A stretch of 64,000 nucleotides of DNA from Moorena producens 3L (GTDB lineage: Bacteria; Cyanobacteriota; Cyanobacteriia; Cyanobacteriales; Coleofasciculaceae), in NCBI RefSeq assembly GCF_000211815.1, contig NZ_GL890823.1, positions 245,733-309,732 of the forward strand. The letters are read 5' to 3'. Below are positions 8,306 to 17,818 of the stretch, piece after piece. Within the stretch, counting starts at the first letter, position 1; each line of letters begins with the position of its first letter. The translations under genes were made by a program, and so were the position numbers. Below the pieces are notes generated by a model. It saw only the letters and a list, made by a program, of their open reading frames with translations, was not told the DNA's origin and did no database searches.

Positions 8306-11300
8306 TAAGATTATGACAGTTGATGGTCCTATTCAATACTGGTTTGAGCTCAGGACCAGTGGGATAAGGCACCAACTCCACAATTCCATCCTGATTAATG
8401 ATCCATCCTTGAGCTTCAATAATTGGTGGCTTTTTCGCTGTCACTTGAGGTTCCTGATTGGGTTTTTTCCCCCGATTGCGAGCAGCCCGATACAATTGAC
8501 GCCTGGTTGCTGAGAAATCTCGCCAATCTATCCAAATGGTTTCACCTTTGAGGGGGTCAGTGGGGTCAGTGGGTAAGCCCCCTCGTCCAAGCAGAGCAAA
8601 TCCATTCTGCTCATCATCGGTGCTACAGCCTGTGGCAATGAGTAGACCGGTATCGATGATAGTTGCTGGTAATGGGATTAATCCCAGGTTTTGAGTTGGG
8701 TCTGGGTTGCTAATGTTGATTTGACCATCAATACCAAATTCAGAACTGGCAGTAATCTGGCTATCTGGAGACAGAAACAGACCTTGAGTAGTGATTTGAA
8801 TATTACCGCCAGGACCAAATATGGCGTTGGCTGCGATGTTACTATTTTCTACAACCACTACAAAATCACTATTAATCTTAATATCACCGCCACCACCATT
8901 ACTGTCATTAACGCTGGTACTAATGGCGCTTTGGTTTGAAAGGAACAGTAAGTCACTAGTAAGTTTAATATCACCACCGCCGCTAAGCTCAGAAGTGGCA
9001 GTGATTTGCCCTCGATTACTGGTGATTTGATTAGCGGAAATATCAATATTGCCTCCTCCCGCCGAGAAATTGGATGCGGTAATACCACCACCATTGGGAG
9101 TGTCCGCTCCGCTGTTAGAAAGCTCGATCGAGTTTGCCACAATCTCAATATCCCCAGCTTGGCCTTGCCCTGGTGCTAGGAGGTTATTGCTTTGGAAGTT
9201 ACTGACACTGATCGTTGCTCCATCTCGGATACTTAACTGATCAGTGAAGACCTCTAATTTACCGCCATTACCACTACCTGCGATCGCATTCGCCAATAAT
9301 CCGCTGGCACCTAGGTCTGATCTCCCAATCAGTTCTATCTCCTGTGCCTGAACTCTCAAGGTTCCCCCATCCCCTTCGCCTCTGGTAATGGTTGCCACTT
9401 GAGCCCCATCCACCAAGCGCAACCGTTCGGTTTCAAGGGTCAGCTCACCCCCTGTACCTATGGCCTCTAATTCCACATTGGCAAATATAGCGCTAGCAAA
9501 ATTCGTGGCGGTACCAATTAATTCGACGTCTGTTGCGTTTACCTCTATAGAACCAGCATCCCCTTCACCAAAGGTAGTCGCTGCAATCTGAGCCCCATCA
9601 CTCAGCCGCAAGCGTTCGGTGTCAATGGTCAATTTACCCCCATTCCCGATGGCTTCTCGTCGGACTTCTGTAAATAAGCCACTGGCTAATTCCTGTGGTG
9701 AGGTACCAATTAATTCGATGTCTGTTGCGTTTACCTCTATAGAACCGGCATTTCCTTTACCAAAGGTATTAGCTTCAATCTGAGCGCCATCACTGAGCCG
9801 CAAGCTCTCGGTGTTAATAGTCAATTTGCCCCCATTCCCGATGGCTTCTCGTCGCACGTCTGTAAATAAGCCACTGGGTAATCCCTGTGGTGAGGTACCA
9901 CTCAATTGCAAATCGATTGCCTTTACGGTTAAAGAACCTGCATCCCCTTCACCACGGGTAATTGCTGAGATCTGGGCTCCATCAACCAGTCCCAAGCGCT
10001 CGGTGTTAATGGTCAATTTACCCCCATTCCCGATCGCGTCTGGTTCCACATTGGCTAACAGAGCGGTGGGTAATCCTTCGGTTGACGTACCACTCAATTG
10101 CAGATCGATTGCCTGTACGGTTAAAGAACCGGCATCCCCTTCACCAAAGGTATTAGCTGCAATCTGAGCCCCATCAGTTAGCCGCAAGCGTTCGGTGTTA
10201 ATGGTCAATTGGCCCCCATTACCAATGGCTCCTGCTCTGACGTCTGTAAATAAGCCACTGGCTAATCCCTGTGGTGAGGTACCACTCAATTGCAAATCGA
10301 TTGCCTTTACGGTTAAAGAACCTGCATCCCCTTCACCACGGGTAATTGCTGCGATCTGACCCCCATCAGTCAGCTGCAAACCCTCAGTTTCAATGGTCAA
10401 GTCGCCCCCATTCCCGATCGCGTCTGGTTCCACATTGGCAAACAAGCCACTAGGTAATCCCTCTGATGAGGTACCAATTAGTTCCATCTCAGTGACTTGC
10501 GCCCTCAAAGCACCTGCATCCCCTTTACCAAAGGTAGTAGCTGAAATTTGAGCCCCATCAGTAACTCGCAAGCGTTCCGTGTCAATGAGCAAATTGCCCC
10601 CATTCCCTGTAGCTCCTAGTTCCACATTTGCCGACAAGGTACTGGGGAAGATGCCAAAAGCTGTACCAATCAGTTCTACCTCCTTGGCCTGAACTAGCAA
10701 ATCTCCTCCATCTCCAGAGCCAAAGGTACTAGCTGAGATCTGAGCCCCATCAGTAACTCGCAAGCGTTCCGTGTCAATGAGCAAATTGCCCCCATTCCCG
10801 GTAGCCCCTGGTGCTACTGGCACAAACAAACCACTGGGACCGAAGTTCGAGCCAGCAATCACCTCTACCTCAGCAGCGGTGATCGTCAAGGTGCCAGCAT
10901 TCCCGGAGCTAAAGGTGCCACTGGAGATCTGAGCGCCATCAGCAACCCGCAAGCGTTCCGTGTCAATGAATAAATTACCCCCATTCCCTGTAGCCCCTGG
11001 TGCTACATCACTAGATAAACGGCTGAAAAAGAAATTATTTACAACGGTACCGATAACTTGCAATGCCTCCGTCGCCTTTACCGTCAAACTTCCCCCAGCC
11101 CCACTGCCCAGGGTATCGGCTAAGATGGCTGACCCCTGACTAAGGGTCACCCGCCGACCCTGCACCTGGATTTCACCCCCGCCATTACCACTGGTACTCA
11201 CCGACGCCCCTTGGGACAAGGTAATATCCTGAAATTGTCCTACATCTTCATAGCTTAATGTCCAACCTGAGTTAGTTGGGGTTAGCGTTACCATCCCTTC

Positions 11301-12065
11301 TCCCTGGACGCTGCCCAGTTCAATCCGTCCTCCTGCTGTGGTGAGATTTCCTCCTGCAACCGCCACATCACCCCCCACCAAGGCTAAGGTTTTACCTGGC
11401 TGTACTTCCAGCCCCACTGGTCGATTGTCTCTGATTACTGCAAATGTAGCGGGATTAATACTCAGATTGTTCCCAGGCCCGTTGATCACAATTCTGCCTG
11501 GATTGGCTTGGGAGCCATACTGTAAACCAGTAGGAATATTAATGGTTAACAGGGGAGGCTCCTGGGGATTGGTAGCACTAAATTCACTGCCATCGGCAAA
11601 TTTAATGCTGTTGGCGGTAGAGCCGATAAACGAGCCACCAATATCTAGGGAAGCCTCCGAACCAAACACAATCCCATTGGGATTGATTAAAAACAGGTTA
11701 GCCCTACCGTTAGCCCGAATTAAGCCATCAATCTTAGAGATGGAGCCACCAGTGACCCGGCTAATAATACTGTCAATAGTCAGGGAATTGTTGAAAAAGG
11801 CTGTATTCCCAGTCAGAACGGAAAACTGCTCGAAGCTATGGAAGAGATTACCTCCTGCAGTGGTACCACCGGTAATCTCAATGATATTGCCATTAGGAGT
11901 AACAATGGAATTGTTCGGTAGAGTATTATCTGGAACAATTTGAGCTGAGCAGAGCAAGGGCATCTGAGCCACTAGGTAACAGGCAATGGGCAAGGTCAGG
12001 AGTTGGTTTAAGGGTTTATTGTGATGCGACTTAGGTGGCAATTTACAAAAATCTGTGGTGACCAT
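8301..12065 (-). CDS. Two-partner-secretion exoprotein with filamentous haemagglutinin N-terminal domain
   Basis: 1254-residue secreted protein. Residues 1-41 are a long signal peptide ending near CSAQ. About residues 45-170 form the TPS domain with the hallmark NPNGIVFG (128-135), which in this family guides export through a TpsB (FhaC/Omp85-type) pore. From about residue 290 to 960 come some twelve degenerate units of about 53 residues built on GNGG, TERLR, DGAQI and GSLTV phrases, expected to form a right-handed beta-helix. A less regular Gly/Asn-rich part and a short cyanobacterial-type tail follow. No TpsB partner lies in the window. Single gene, flanked by a MITE-like element and by the TnpB locus on the opposite strand. 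Role in adhesion or surface interaction is inferred. Confidence 0.9.
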   Translation of the reverse strand: MVTTDFCKLPPKSHHNKPLNQLLTLPIACYLVAQMPLLCSAQIVPDNTLPNNSIVTPNGNIIEITGGTTAGGNLFHSFEQFSVLTGNTAFFNNSLTIDSIISRVTGGSISKIDGLIRANGRANLFLINPNGIVFGSEASLDIGGSFIGSTANSIKFADGSEFSATNPQEPPLLTINIPTGLQYGSQANPGRIVINGPGNNLSINPATFAVIRDNRPVGLEVQPGKTLALVGGDVAVAGGNLTTAGGRIELGSVQGEGMVTLTPTNSGWTLSYEDVGQFQDITLSQGASVSTSGNGGGEIQVQGRRVTLSQGSAILADTLGSGAGGSLTVKATEALQVIGTVVNNFFFSRLSSDVAPGATGNGGNLFIDTERLRVADGAQISSGTFSSGNAGTLTITAAEVEVIAGSNFGPSGLFVPVAPGATGNGGNLLIDTERLRVTDGAQISASTFGSGDGGDLLVQAKEVELIGTAFGIFPSTLSANVELGATGNGGNLLIDTERLRVTDGAQISATTFGKGDAGALRAQVTEMELIGTSSEGLPSGLFANVEPDAIGNGGDLTIETEGLQLTDGGQIAAITRGEGDAGSLTVKAIDLQLSGTSPQGLASGLFTDVRAGAIGNGGQLTINTERLRLTDGAQIAANTFGEGDAGSLTVQAIDLQLSGTSTEGLPTALLANVEPDAIGNGGKLTINTERLGLVDGAQISAITRGEGDAGSLTVKAIDLQLSGTSPQGLPSGLFTDVRREAIGNGGKLTINTESLRLSDGAQIEANTFGKGNAGSIEVNATDIELIGTSPQELASGLFTEVRREAIGNGGKLTIDTERLRLSDGAQIAATTFGEGDAGSIEVNATDVELIGTATNFASAIFANVELEAIGTGGELTLETERLRLVDGAQVATITRGEGDGGTLRVQAQEIELIGRSDLGASGLLANAIAGSGNGGKLEVFTDQLSIRDGATISVSNFQSNNLLAPGQGQAGDIEIVANSIELSNSGADTPNGGGITASNFSAGGGNIDISANQITSNRGQITATSELSGGGDIKLTSDLLFLSNQSAISTSVNDSNGGGGDIKINSDFVVVVENSNIAANAIFGPGGNIQITTQGLFLSPDSQITASSEFGIDGQINISNPDPTQNLGLIPLPATIIDTGLLIATGCSTDDEQNGFALLGRGGLPTDPTDPLKGETIWIDWRDFSATRRQLYRAARNRGKKPNQEPQVTAKKPPIIEAQGWIINQDGIVELVPYPTGPELKPVLNRTINCHNLR

Positions 12066-12187
12066 GGGGCTTTTCTAGAGACTGAAGCATGTCGTGGGCA
12101 AGAACTATCCTCTAGAATTCCCAAACCTCTAGACCAAGTAACGCTTATGACTAGAAAAGGGGAAATTTTTGGCTCTACCGTACTTGT

Positions 12188-12206
12188 TATAGCGCGTAGC
12201 GCTATA
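12188..12206. repeat. Perfect 8-bp inverted repeat upstream of tnpB
   Basis: TATAGCGC and GCGCTATA around a GTA loop. It sits in the 243-base gap between the divergent exoprotein and TnpB genes and may be part of the left end of the TnpB element. Nearby, ACCCCCAAAAA and TTTTTTGGGGT (about 12259-12298) form a second, imperfect stem. Confidence 0.5.
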
Positions 12207-12297
12207 CCTGTTTACTATCTGCTACGACCCTTGAACAGACCACCAATGCCTTGCCATTAAACCCCCAAAAAGCGGTACAAAATGGGATTTTTTGGGG

Positions 12298-12303
12298 TAT
12301 AAT
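12298..12303 (+). promoter_or_regulatory. Candidate -10 box TATAAT for tnpB
   Basis: Perfect TATAAT just before the first ATG. If it is the true -10 box, transcription would begin near 12310, after the first ATG (12309), which favours the in-frame ATG at 12330. Confidence 0.4.
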
Positions 12304-12308
12304 GGACA

Positions 12309-13793
12309 ATGATTACAACAAGCTCGAATATGTCTAAGGGGAAGAAAAAATCAGGCACAGTCAAAAAGCTCTCAACTCAGGTAGTTCCAGTAATTGGGAT
12401 GTCAATGGTAGTTGAAGCTGAGCTTGTTGCCATGATGCAACGCTTAGGCATCGTTCGTTCTGAATCCTACAACAAGCTTGGCAGCGTTAGCCATTGGGGA
12501 CTCGACTGGCGGAAAGCCTACCCAGAGGTTAGGTCTTTGAGAACTCCAGAATCTTTAGGTCTACCATCTAAACTAATGGAATGGACAGTTAGCGATGTCG
12601 GTAAAGCCATTAGTGCCCAACAAGCTGCTTGTATTGAAGCATTAGGAAAAATCCTGCATAAGCGATTTCCAGGTAAAGAAAATAAAAAACGTCGAAATCA
12701 ATGCTATAAACAGCTATCAAGTCCCAGTTTTCTAGACGATCCATTTTTGCCTCGAATTGTTAGGAAGCAGTTTCAGCGGGGTCATTCAAGGATAAAAAAT
12801 CAAATAGTCTATCAACAAAACGGTTACTCCTGCCAACGGATTTCTCGCCACACTTACCAGTTAGAACTGGCTGGGTTACGTCGAGGTAAACGCCATCGAA
12901 TTCTGGTAAGATATAATCGAAAAATAACAGGACAGATCCGACTAATTTACAATCTTCATTTGCAGCGCTTTGAAATCCATTTTTTGGTTGATCATGGAAC
13001 TATCAATAATCCGACTGAATGTCGTTGTGTTGGTGTAGATAAGGGTTACACAGAAGTATTTTATGATTCAGATGGTCGTGCACACGGTCTTGGCTTAGGT
13101 AAACTAGCGACCAATAAATCTGACAGAATTGTTAAGAAAAACCGAAATCGTGGCCAGTTATGGGCACTGCATAGAAAATTAGAGAAAATCGACCCAGCTA
13201 AGTCGGCTCGTATACTAGAAAATAATCTGAGCCGGAAAACAGAGAATCGTCGCTTAAGAAAAGACCAAGCAGTAATTTTTGTAATAGGCGCTGCTTCTAA
13301 ATCTCTTTTTAGGGGAGAATCGTTAAAAGTTTTTGCGGAGGATTTGACCCAAGCAATCAAAGGTTTTCGTCAATCATTAGCGATGTCCCGCAGGTTAAAT
13401 ACTTGGATGAAGGGAGCAATCCGGGACTCTTTACAGAAATGGGCTAACTGGACTGGTTCAGTAGTTTCAGAAATTCAACCGAGCTACACGTCGCAAATTG
13501 ACTCCGTAACTGGCACCCTGTTAGGGGTCAGGAAAGGGGACAGTTTTACCAGGTTTAATGGGGTCGTGTTGCAGGCTGACTATAATGCTGCGAAGAATAT
13601 CCTGGCTCGCGGTACAGACCAGGAAATCTCCCGGTTTATGACCAGGGTTGAAGTTCAAGCAGTATTGTTGCGCCGTACCGCGCGTTTCTTGAAAGGTATG
13701 GACTTGAGTCTTATTGACGCGGTTGAGCTAGGGTGGCTTGACTCTAAGCATAGTAAAACTCAAGCTTTTAAGGAACTCCTCACCGGGATGTGA
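12309..13793 (+). CDS. TnpB-family RNA-guided nuclease-like protein lacking the zinc finger
   Basis: 494 residues (487 if ATG 12330 is used). The RuvC fold motifs are D244 in VGVDKGYTEVF, E344 in VFAEDLT and D424 in LQADYNAAKNIL, so the catalytic triad looks complete. Between E344 and D424 typical TnpB has two CxxC pairs; here the matching phrases read SQIDSVTG and FTRFNG, and all four Cys are absent. TnpB proteins of IS200/IS605-type elements cut DNA guided by an RNA from the element's right end. A 6-bp hairpin overlapping the stop codon fits such an end. No TnpA or CRISPR array is nearby. A type V-U-like Cas12 relative is an alternative reading, though nothing else here supports it. Confidence 0.82.
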   Translation: MITTSSNMSKGKKKSGTVKKLSTQVVPVIGMSMVVEAELVAMMQRLGIVRSESYNKLGSVSHWGLDWRKAYPEVRSLRTPESLGLPSKLMEWTVSDVGKAISAQQAACIEALGKILHKRFPGKENKKRRNQCYKQLSSPSFLDDPFLPRIVRKQFQRGHSRIKNQIVYQQNGYSCQRISRHTYQLELAGLRRGKRHRILVRYNRKITGQIRLIYNLHLQRFEIHFLVDHGTINNPTECRCVGVDKGYTEVFYDSDGRAHGLGLGKLATNKSDRIVKKNRNRGQLWALHRKLEKIDPAKSARILENNLSRKTENRRLRKDQAVIFVIGAASKSLFRGESLKVFAEDLTQAIKGFRQSLAMSRRLNTWMKGAIRDSLQKWANWTGSVVSEIQPSYTSQIDSVTGTLLGVRKGDSFTRFNGVVLQADYNAAKNILARGTDQEISRFMTRVEVQAVLLRRTARFLKGMDLSLIDAVELGWLDSKHSKTQAFKELLTGM

Positions 13794-13851
13794 GGAACGT
13801 CTAGATAGATGGGTGGGAGGCTTAACTCCAATTGCTGTATGACCACCCCTC
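13778..13851 (+). ncRNA. Candidate right end / omega-RNA scaffold of the TnpB element
   Basis: CCTCAC and GTGAGG (13778-13783 and 13790-13795) form a hairpin across the stop codon. A second stem, GGGTGG with CCACCC, spans about 13811-13851. In TnpB systems the guide RNA scaffold overlaps the 3' end of tnpB and continues into the element end. The layout fits, but the true boundary and guide are not identifiable from one copy. Confidence 0.35.
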
Positions 13852-13902
13852 ACTCAGACAACAATAAATTGACCTTGACCTTTTTATTCGGAATTGTTCC
13901 GA

Positions 13903-15357
13903 TTAATCCCGGTTTAAGAGTATCCCCAACAGACCTAACCCAATTAAGCCACTGGTAGCCCCAGGGTCTGGCACCTGAGCCGATCCCTGGTCAGCATTGA
14001 AGGTTGACCAATTGAAATTTGAAGAAAACCGCTGCTGTTCTATCAACTGGCCTAATACTTGCCCACTGCCACCGCCACCACCGCCACCACCGCCACTGCC
14101 GCCACCACCGCCACTGCTACCGCCACCAGCACCGCCACCATAGCCCCATTCGTAGATGTCGAGCACATTCTGGATCCGGTCTTGATCTAGCCAGGATCCT
14201 GCTGTTTCGTTATAGCCATTGGCGATATACCAGTCGATCCATGAGGCATTCCAGTTAGGATCATTGAAGTAGGCACCGATTTTGCTGGCTAAGGTATTCT
14301 TGGCGTTGTTGAGCAAGTTATTGAGATTTAGGGTCATATTTGAGTCACTGGGGCGTCCATCTGAGCCCAACACAGTGGAGTTTAGGTTCCAGCCAATCAC
14401 ATCAAATGCTCGTAAATCTAGTGCTGAGATATCGGCCCTCTCTGCCCAACCTAGGGCTGGCTTCATAACACCCAAATCATTGCCCATACCGTCCCAGTGG
14501 CTGGCTTGATAGCCATCACCTCCTAATCCTAAATTGGGATCCTTGCCTTCAGAAAAGTATGCCAGAACTTTATTACCCCCATCAATGGAAAAGTAGGCGT
14601 CGGCACCATAGGCTAATTCAAGCATGTCTTGGTCTTCGCTCCAGGCACTATAGCGGTACATATCCAGGGAGGTAGTACGCATCAGACGGTCAAGGTTCAT
14701 CTGATAACTAGCGTCATAATCCGCGAGTATCGTCGAATCCACCCCACTGACGAAGCCCAAGATATGACCAATTTCATGGATGCCGACACTGAGAAAGTCT
14801 ATGGTGTTTGATGGGGTTGGGGCGTTACGCTGGTAATCATAGCTCCAATTGAAGGCGTCATTCATGACGATATAGCCATCGAGAAGGGAGTTATTCCTGT
14901 GGTAATTTATGGCTTTGGCATTGGCATTGGTCAGAGCAATGTTTTTGTTGTACCACCCATTTCTGCTTTCAAACACGGCATGATAGCCACTATGGCCATC
15001 ATTATAGTTATGTTTTTGCAGGTTATCATAAGCAGTATAATCATCTACCGACGTTCTATCGGACTTCAGCTTCTTCCGAAATTTTTTGTACTTTTTAGAC
15101 TTTTGCAGACCAGGGAGTGCCCCACCGAGGATGTTTGAGGGCAAGTCGTCGGTGACATCAAGGTGAATTTTGACGGTGACATTATCGGTTAAATAGTAAG
15201 ACCAAATCTCACCAGCCATTTCAAACCCGAGCATTTGTTCGAGGGACGTTCCTGGTTGATAGCTGAAGTCGAAGTCTATGGCTTGAGCTGGGGCGTTACC
15301 ACCAATTACGGCTGCGGATGCCAGGGACAAGGACATCATTAATTGGCGATTCTTCAT
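13903..15357 (-). CDS. PEP-CTERM-type secreted metalloprotease
   Basis: 484 residues. Residues 1-26 are a signal peptide (AAVIGGNAPAQA). The zinc motif HEIGHILGFVSG begins at H194, with E195 as catalytic base and H198 as second ligand, the arrangement of the NF038122-type metalloproteases of cyanobacteria. About 35 residues before the end is a run of Gly with a few Ser, a flexible linker. The tail VPDPGATSGLIGLGLLGILL plus a basic end is a PEP-CTERM-like sorting signal, implying anchoring or processing at the surface by an exosortase-type system. A monocistronic gene on the minus strand. Substrate unknown. Confidence 0.85.
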   Translation of the reverse strand: MKNRQLMMSLSLASAAVIGGNAPAQAIDFDFSYQPGTSLEQMLGFEMAGEIWSYYLTDNVTVKIHLDVTDDLPSNILGGALPGLQKSKKYKKFRKKLKSDRTSVDDYTAYDNLQKHNYNDGHSGYHAVFESRNGWYNKNIALTNANAKAINYHRNNSLLDGYIVMNDAFNWSYDYQRNAPTPSNTIDFLSVGIHEIGHILGFVSGVDSTILADYDASYQMNLDRLMRTTSLDMYRYSAWSEDQDMLELAYGADAYFSIDGGNKVLAYFSEGKDPNLGLGGDGYQASHWDGMGNDLGVMKPALGWAERADISALDLRAFDVIGWNLNSTVLGSDGRPSDSNMTLNLNNLLNNAKNTLASKIGAYFNDPNWNASWIDWYIANGYNETAGSWLDQDRIQNVLDIYEWGYGGGAGGGSSGGGGGSGGGGGGGGGSGQVLGQLIEQQRFSSNFNWSTFNADQGSAQVPDPGATSGLIGLGLLGILLNRD

Positions 15358-15611
15358 AAAATCTTACCTCGTAGAAATTACTGACATGAATACTGTCAGT
15401 ATGAAAAGGTAATGTATGCAATCGTGTTTGTGATCTGAGGCTGGTGTATAGGATCGCGTTTGTTATTGGAGCCTGATGTATACAATTGTGTTTATTTATC
15501 TCTGTTGGTTTAGGATCACTTAATGAGTCGTTTAGGATCACAAGAAAAGTGTGTTACAGATCACTAGTTTGAAATTAGCAAATCTACGGTAAATCTACTA
15601 ATCAGCTCTCC
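15358..15611. other. Divergent promoter region
   Basis: 254 bases between the divergent metalloprotease and NurA-domain genes, so both promoters should be here. It contains variants of a repeated phrase ATGTATxxxATCGxGTTTGTxAT near 15410-15495, similar in wording to the repeats at 7969-8032. No operator is certain. Confidence 0.4.
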
Positions 15612-16805
15612 ATGCTTGATCTGGCAAAACTGGCAGGACAAATTCCTGGTATTAGTAAGCACCTGAGACTAGAGGCAGTGGCGTCTCGCCAACGCCTAGA
15701 ACGGGCTGAACAATTACTGGCAAAGGCTAAAAAACAACAAGAGAGTTTGGTCAAGTCTCATCAGCAATGGCGCGATCGCATGATTTTCACGGCGGCAACA
15801 CCTGTAGAATCTCTGGATACTTGTGTTGATATCAGTAGTCCCCCTGAAAGCCATAGTGTTTTCGCCACCGATGGGTCTCAAATTTCCCCCTCTCACCACG
15901 AAATTCTCTACTGTTATGTGATTAATGTGGGTCGGGTAATGTTGCACTATGGACAAAGTCTTTACCCTCTGTTGGATAGTGTGCCCGAAGTGTTCTACCG
16001 ACCGGAAGACTTATATATTTCTCGTCAGTGGGGGATTCGCACGGAGGAGTGGATGGGGCATCGGCGCACCATTTCCGAAGTATCGATGTTAGCAGAAATG
16101 GCTTGCCGTTGGGTGAAGCCACCAGCTCCCCACAGGGATACTCCCAATTTAGCGATAGTAGATGGTTCCCTAATTTACTGGTTTCTTGATGGGATGCCAG
16201 GGGATGCACGCGATCGCATATTGCCTCCGATTCTAACAGCTTGGGAGCAGTTGCGTTCTGTTAATGTACCCCTGATTGGTTACCTGAGCGCTTCTCGTAG
16301 TGTGGAAATGGTTAATTTCCTCAGATTACCAGCTTGTCCCTATGAAACACCCAAATGTATCACCCAATGTGGTAATCTCACGGACAAGTTGCCCTGTCAG
16401 GTGATTGACCCCTTGCGGGATACCACTCTCTGGGCAAGTTTATTGCAACCAGGACAGCGTAGCCCTCTATTTCAGAGTTCCGCACGGATTCTGGATTTAT
16501 ACGACCATCACCGGATCTATTTCTGTTATGTCCATGTGGGTACAGAAATTGCTCGGATCGAGATGCCAGAATGGGTAGCCCAGAATTCGGCATTGCTCAA
16601 TCAAGCCTTGAGTTTAATGCTGGGCCAGGTCTATAAAGGATATGGTTATCCCATTGCTGTGTCTGAAGCTCATAATCAGGCCGTGATTAAGGCCGGTGAC
16701 CGGAATCGCTTCTTTGCTTTGCTTGAACAACAAATGATTCGTGCAGGTGTCAAAAATGTGGGAATATCCTATAAGGAGGCTCGTAAACGGGGTAGTATTA
16801 GTTGA
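15612..16805 (+). CDS. NurA-domain nuclease-like protein
   Basis: 397 residues. Residues 85-92 read FATDGSQI, the signature Asp motif of the NurA 5'-3' nuclease fold, with D87 as the likely metal ligand. A second Asp in AIVDGSLIYW and the late DLYDHHRIYFCYVHVG segment fit the family. NurA proteins process DNA ends in double-strand break repair, in archaea with HerA. No HerA-like helicase is adjacent. The N-terminal ~60 residues look helical (many Ala, Glu, Lys). Runs alone on the plus strand and is followed by a long repeat tract. Confidence 0.85.
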   Translation: MLDLAKLAGQIPGISKHLRLEAVASRQRLERAEQLLAKAKKQQESLVKSHQQWRDRMIFTAATPVESLDTCVDISSPPESHSVFATDGSQISPSHHEILYCYVINVGRVMLHYGQSLYPLLDSVPEVFYRPEDLYISRQWGIRTEEWMGHRRTISEVSMLAEMACRWVKPPAPHRDTPNLAIVDGSLIYWFLDGMPGDARDRILPPILTAWEQLRSVNVPLIGYLSASRSVEMVNFLRLPACPYETPKCITQCGNLTDKLPCQVIDPLRDTTLWASLLQPGQRSPLFQSSARILDLYDHHRIYFCYVHVGTEIARIEMPEWVAQNSALLNQALSLMLGQVYKGYGYPIAVSEAHNQAVIKAGDRNRFFALLEQQMIRAGVKNVGISYKEARKRGSIS

Positions 16806-17165
16806 ATGTAGAATGAAGAATGGAGAATGTAGAATGAAGAATGGAGAATTTAGAATGAAGAATGGAGAATTTAGAATGAAGAATAGTGAATGCAGAATGA
16901 AGAATAGTGAATGCAGAATTTAGAATTTATAATGCAGAATAGTGAATGATGAATGGAGAATTTAGAATTTATATATAATGGATAATTTAGAATTCATATA
17001 TAATGGAGCATGAAGAATGGTGAAGGCAGAATGGTTAAGGCAGAAAGCAGAATGGTTAATTCTACATTCTTAATTCTACATTCTTAATTCTACATTCTCA
17101 ATTCTACATTCTTAATTCTACCTTCTTAATTCTACATTCTTAATTCTACATTCTCAATTCTAAAA
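16806..17165. repeat. GAATGGAGAATGTAGAAT-type tandem repeats with an inverted half
   Basis: About 360 bases. The first part repeats GAATGAAGAATG-like units; from about 17055 the sequence turns into the complementary ATTCTACATTCTTA units. The two halves could fold into one long stem. No gene. Confidence 0.85.
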
Positions 17166-17203
17166 AATTTTTACCTTATCCAATTAAAAACCGGTATCAT
17201 GTC

Positions 17204-17812
17204 ATGGCAAATGTATTAAGAATTCTGTTTAAGCAAGATAGCTATCTCAAGCAAGAGCCGATTCAATCGTCCCAATTGCCTGATAAGAAACGTCAGCTGA
17301 TACCAGCAGGTACGTTATTAGTACTTGGCTATTATGGTCAGGAATCTGGCAATCACATTAAAATGGGTTTAAAAGATATTGCGTTTAAGGGGTTCAGTGG
17401 TGATTGGTATGCCTTTGAAGACCATGTAGCCATTATGATGGAGAGTATTCAACCGGTAGAAACCGTTAGTAATGTAGTCTCTAAACAAGATGATAAGACT
17501 GCTTTCAACATTCCTATTTATCAGAATACCTTAGTCAATCAACCCGTTTTACTTAACCTTTTCTTTAATCAAGATACGGTAATTAAGCGAGCTCCTATTC
17601 AATCTAATATGTTGAATGAAGCATCAAAGCAGGAAATTCCAGCAGGCACTGATTTGGTGATTGTTGCCGATCAACCTAATGCTGATAATACGATTAAGTT
17701 TACCCTGGAGGAGAATCACGTAAAATTTACCCTGAAAGATCTGGAATTCAAGGGCTTTAGTGAAGATTGGTATGCCTTTGCTGGACATGTTGGTATTCAA
17801 GGGATGGGATAA
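17204..17812 (+). CDS. Conserved-looking protein with two ~85-residue repeats, function unknown
   Basis: 202 residues without signal peptide or membrane segment. Two halves are clearly homologous. Residues ~5-82 (LFKQDSYLKQEPIQSSQL ... KGFSGDWYAFEDHVAI) match residues ~121-198 (LFFNQDTVIKRAPIQSNML ... KGFSEDWYAFAGHVGI). Shared phrases are the FxQD, PIQS, IPAGT, LKDxxFKGFSxDWYAF and HV motifs. The repeat looks like a small beta domain, perhaps SH3-like, but I do not recognise the family. The gene follows a repeat tract on the plus strand and converges with xseB, leaving only 6 bases between the stop codons. Confidence 0.8.
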   Translation: MANVLRILFKQDSYLKQEPIQSSQLPDKKRQLIPAGTLLVLGYYGQESGNHIKMGLKDIAFKGFSGDWYAFEDHVAIMMESIQPVETVSNVVSKQDDKTAFNIPIYQNTLVNQPVLLNLFFNQDTVIKRAPIQSNMLNEASKQEIPAGTDLVIVADQPNADNTIKFTLEENHVKFTLKDLEFKGFSEDWYAFAGHVGIQGMG

Positions 17813-17818
17813 TTACTC

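Noticed and set aside
12309..13793. Cas12-type CRISPR effector
   Set aside because: No array or adaptation genes; size, motifs and the 3' hairpin fit TnpB better.
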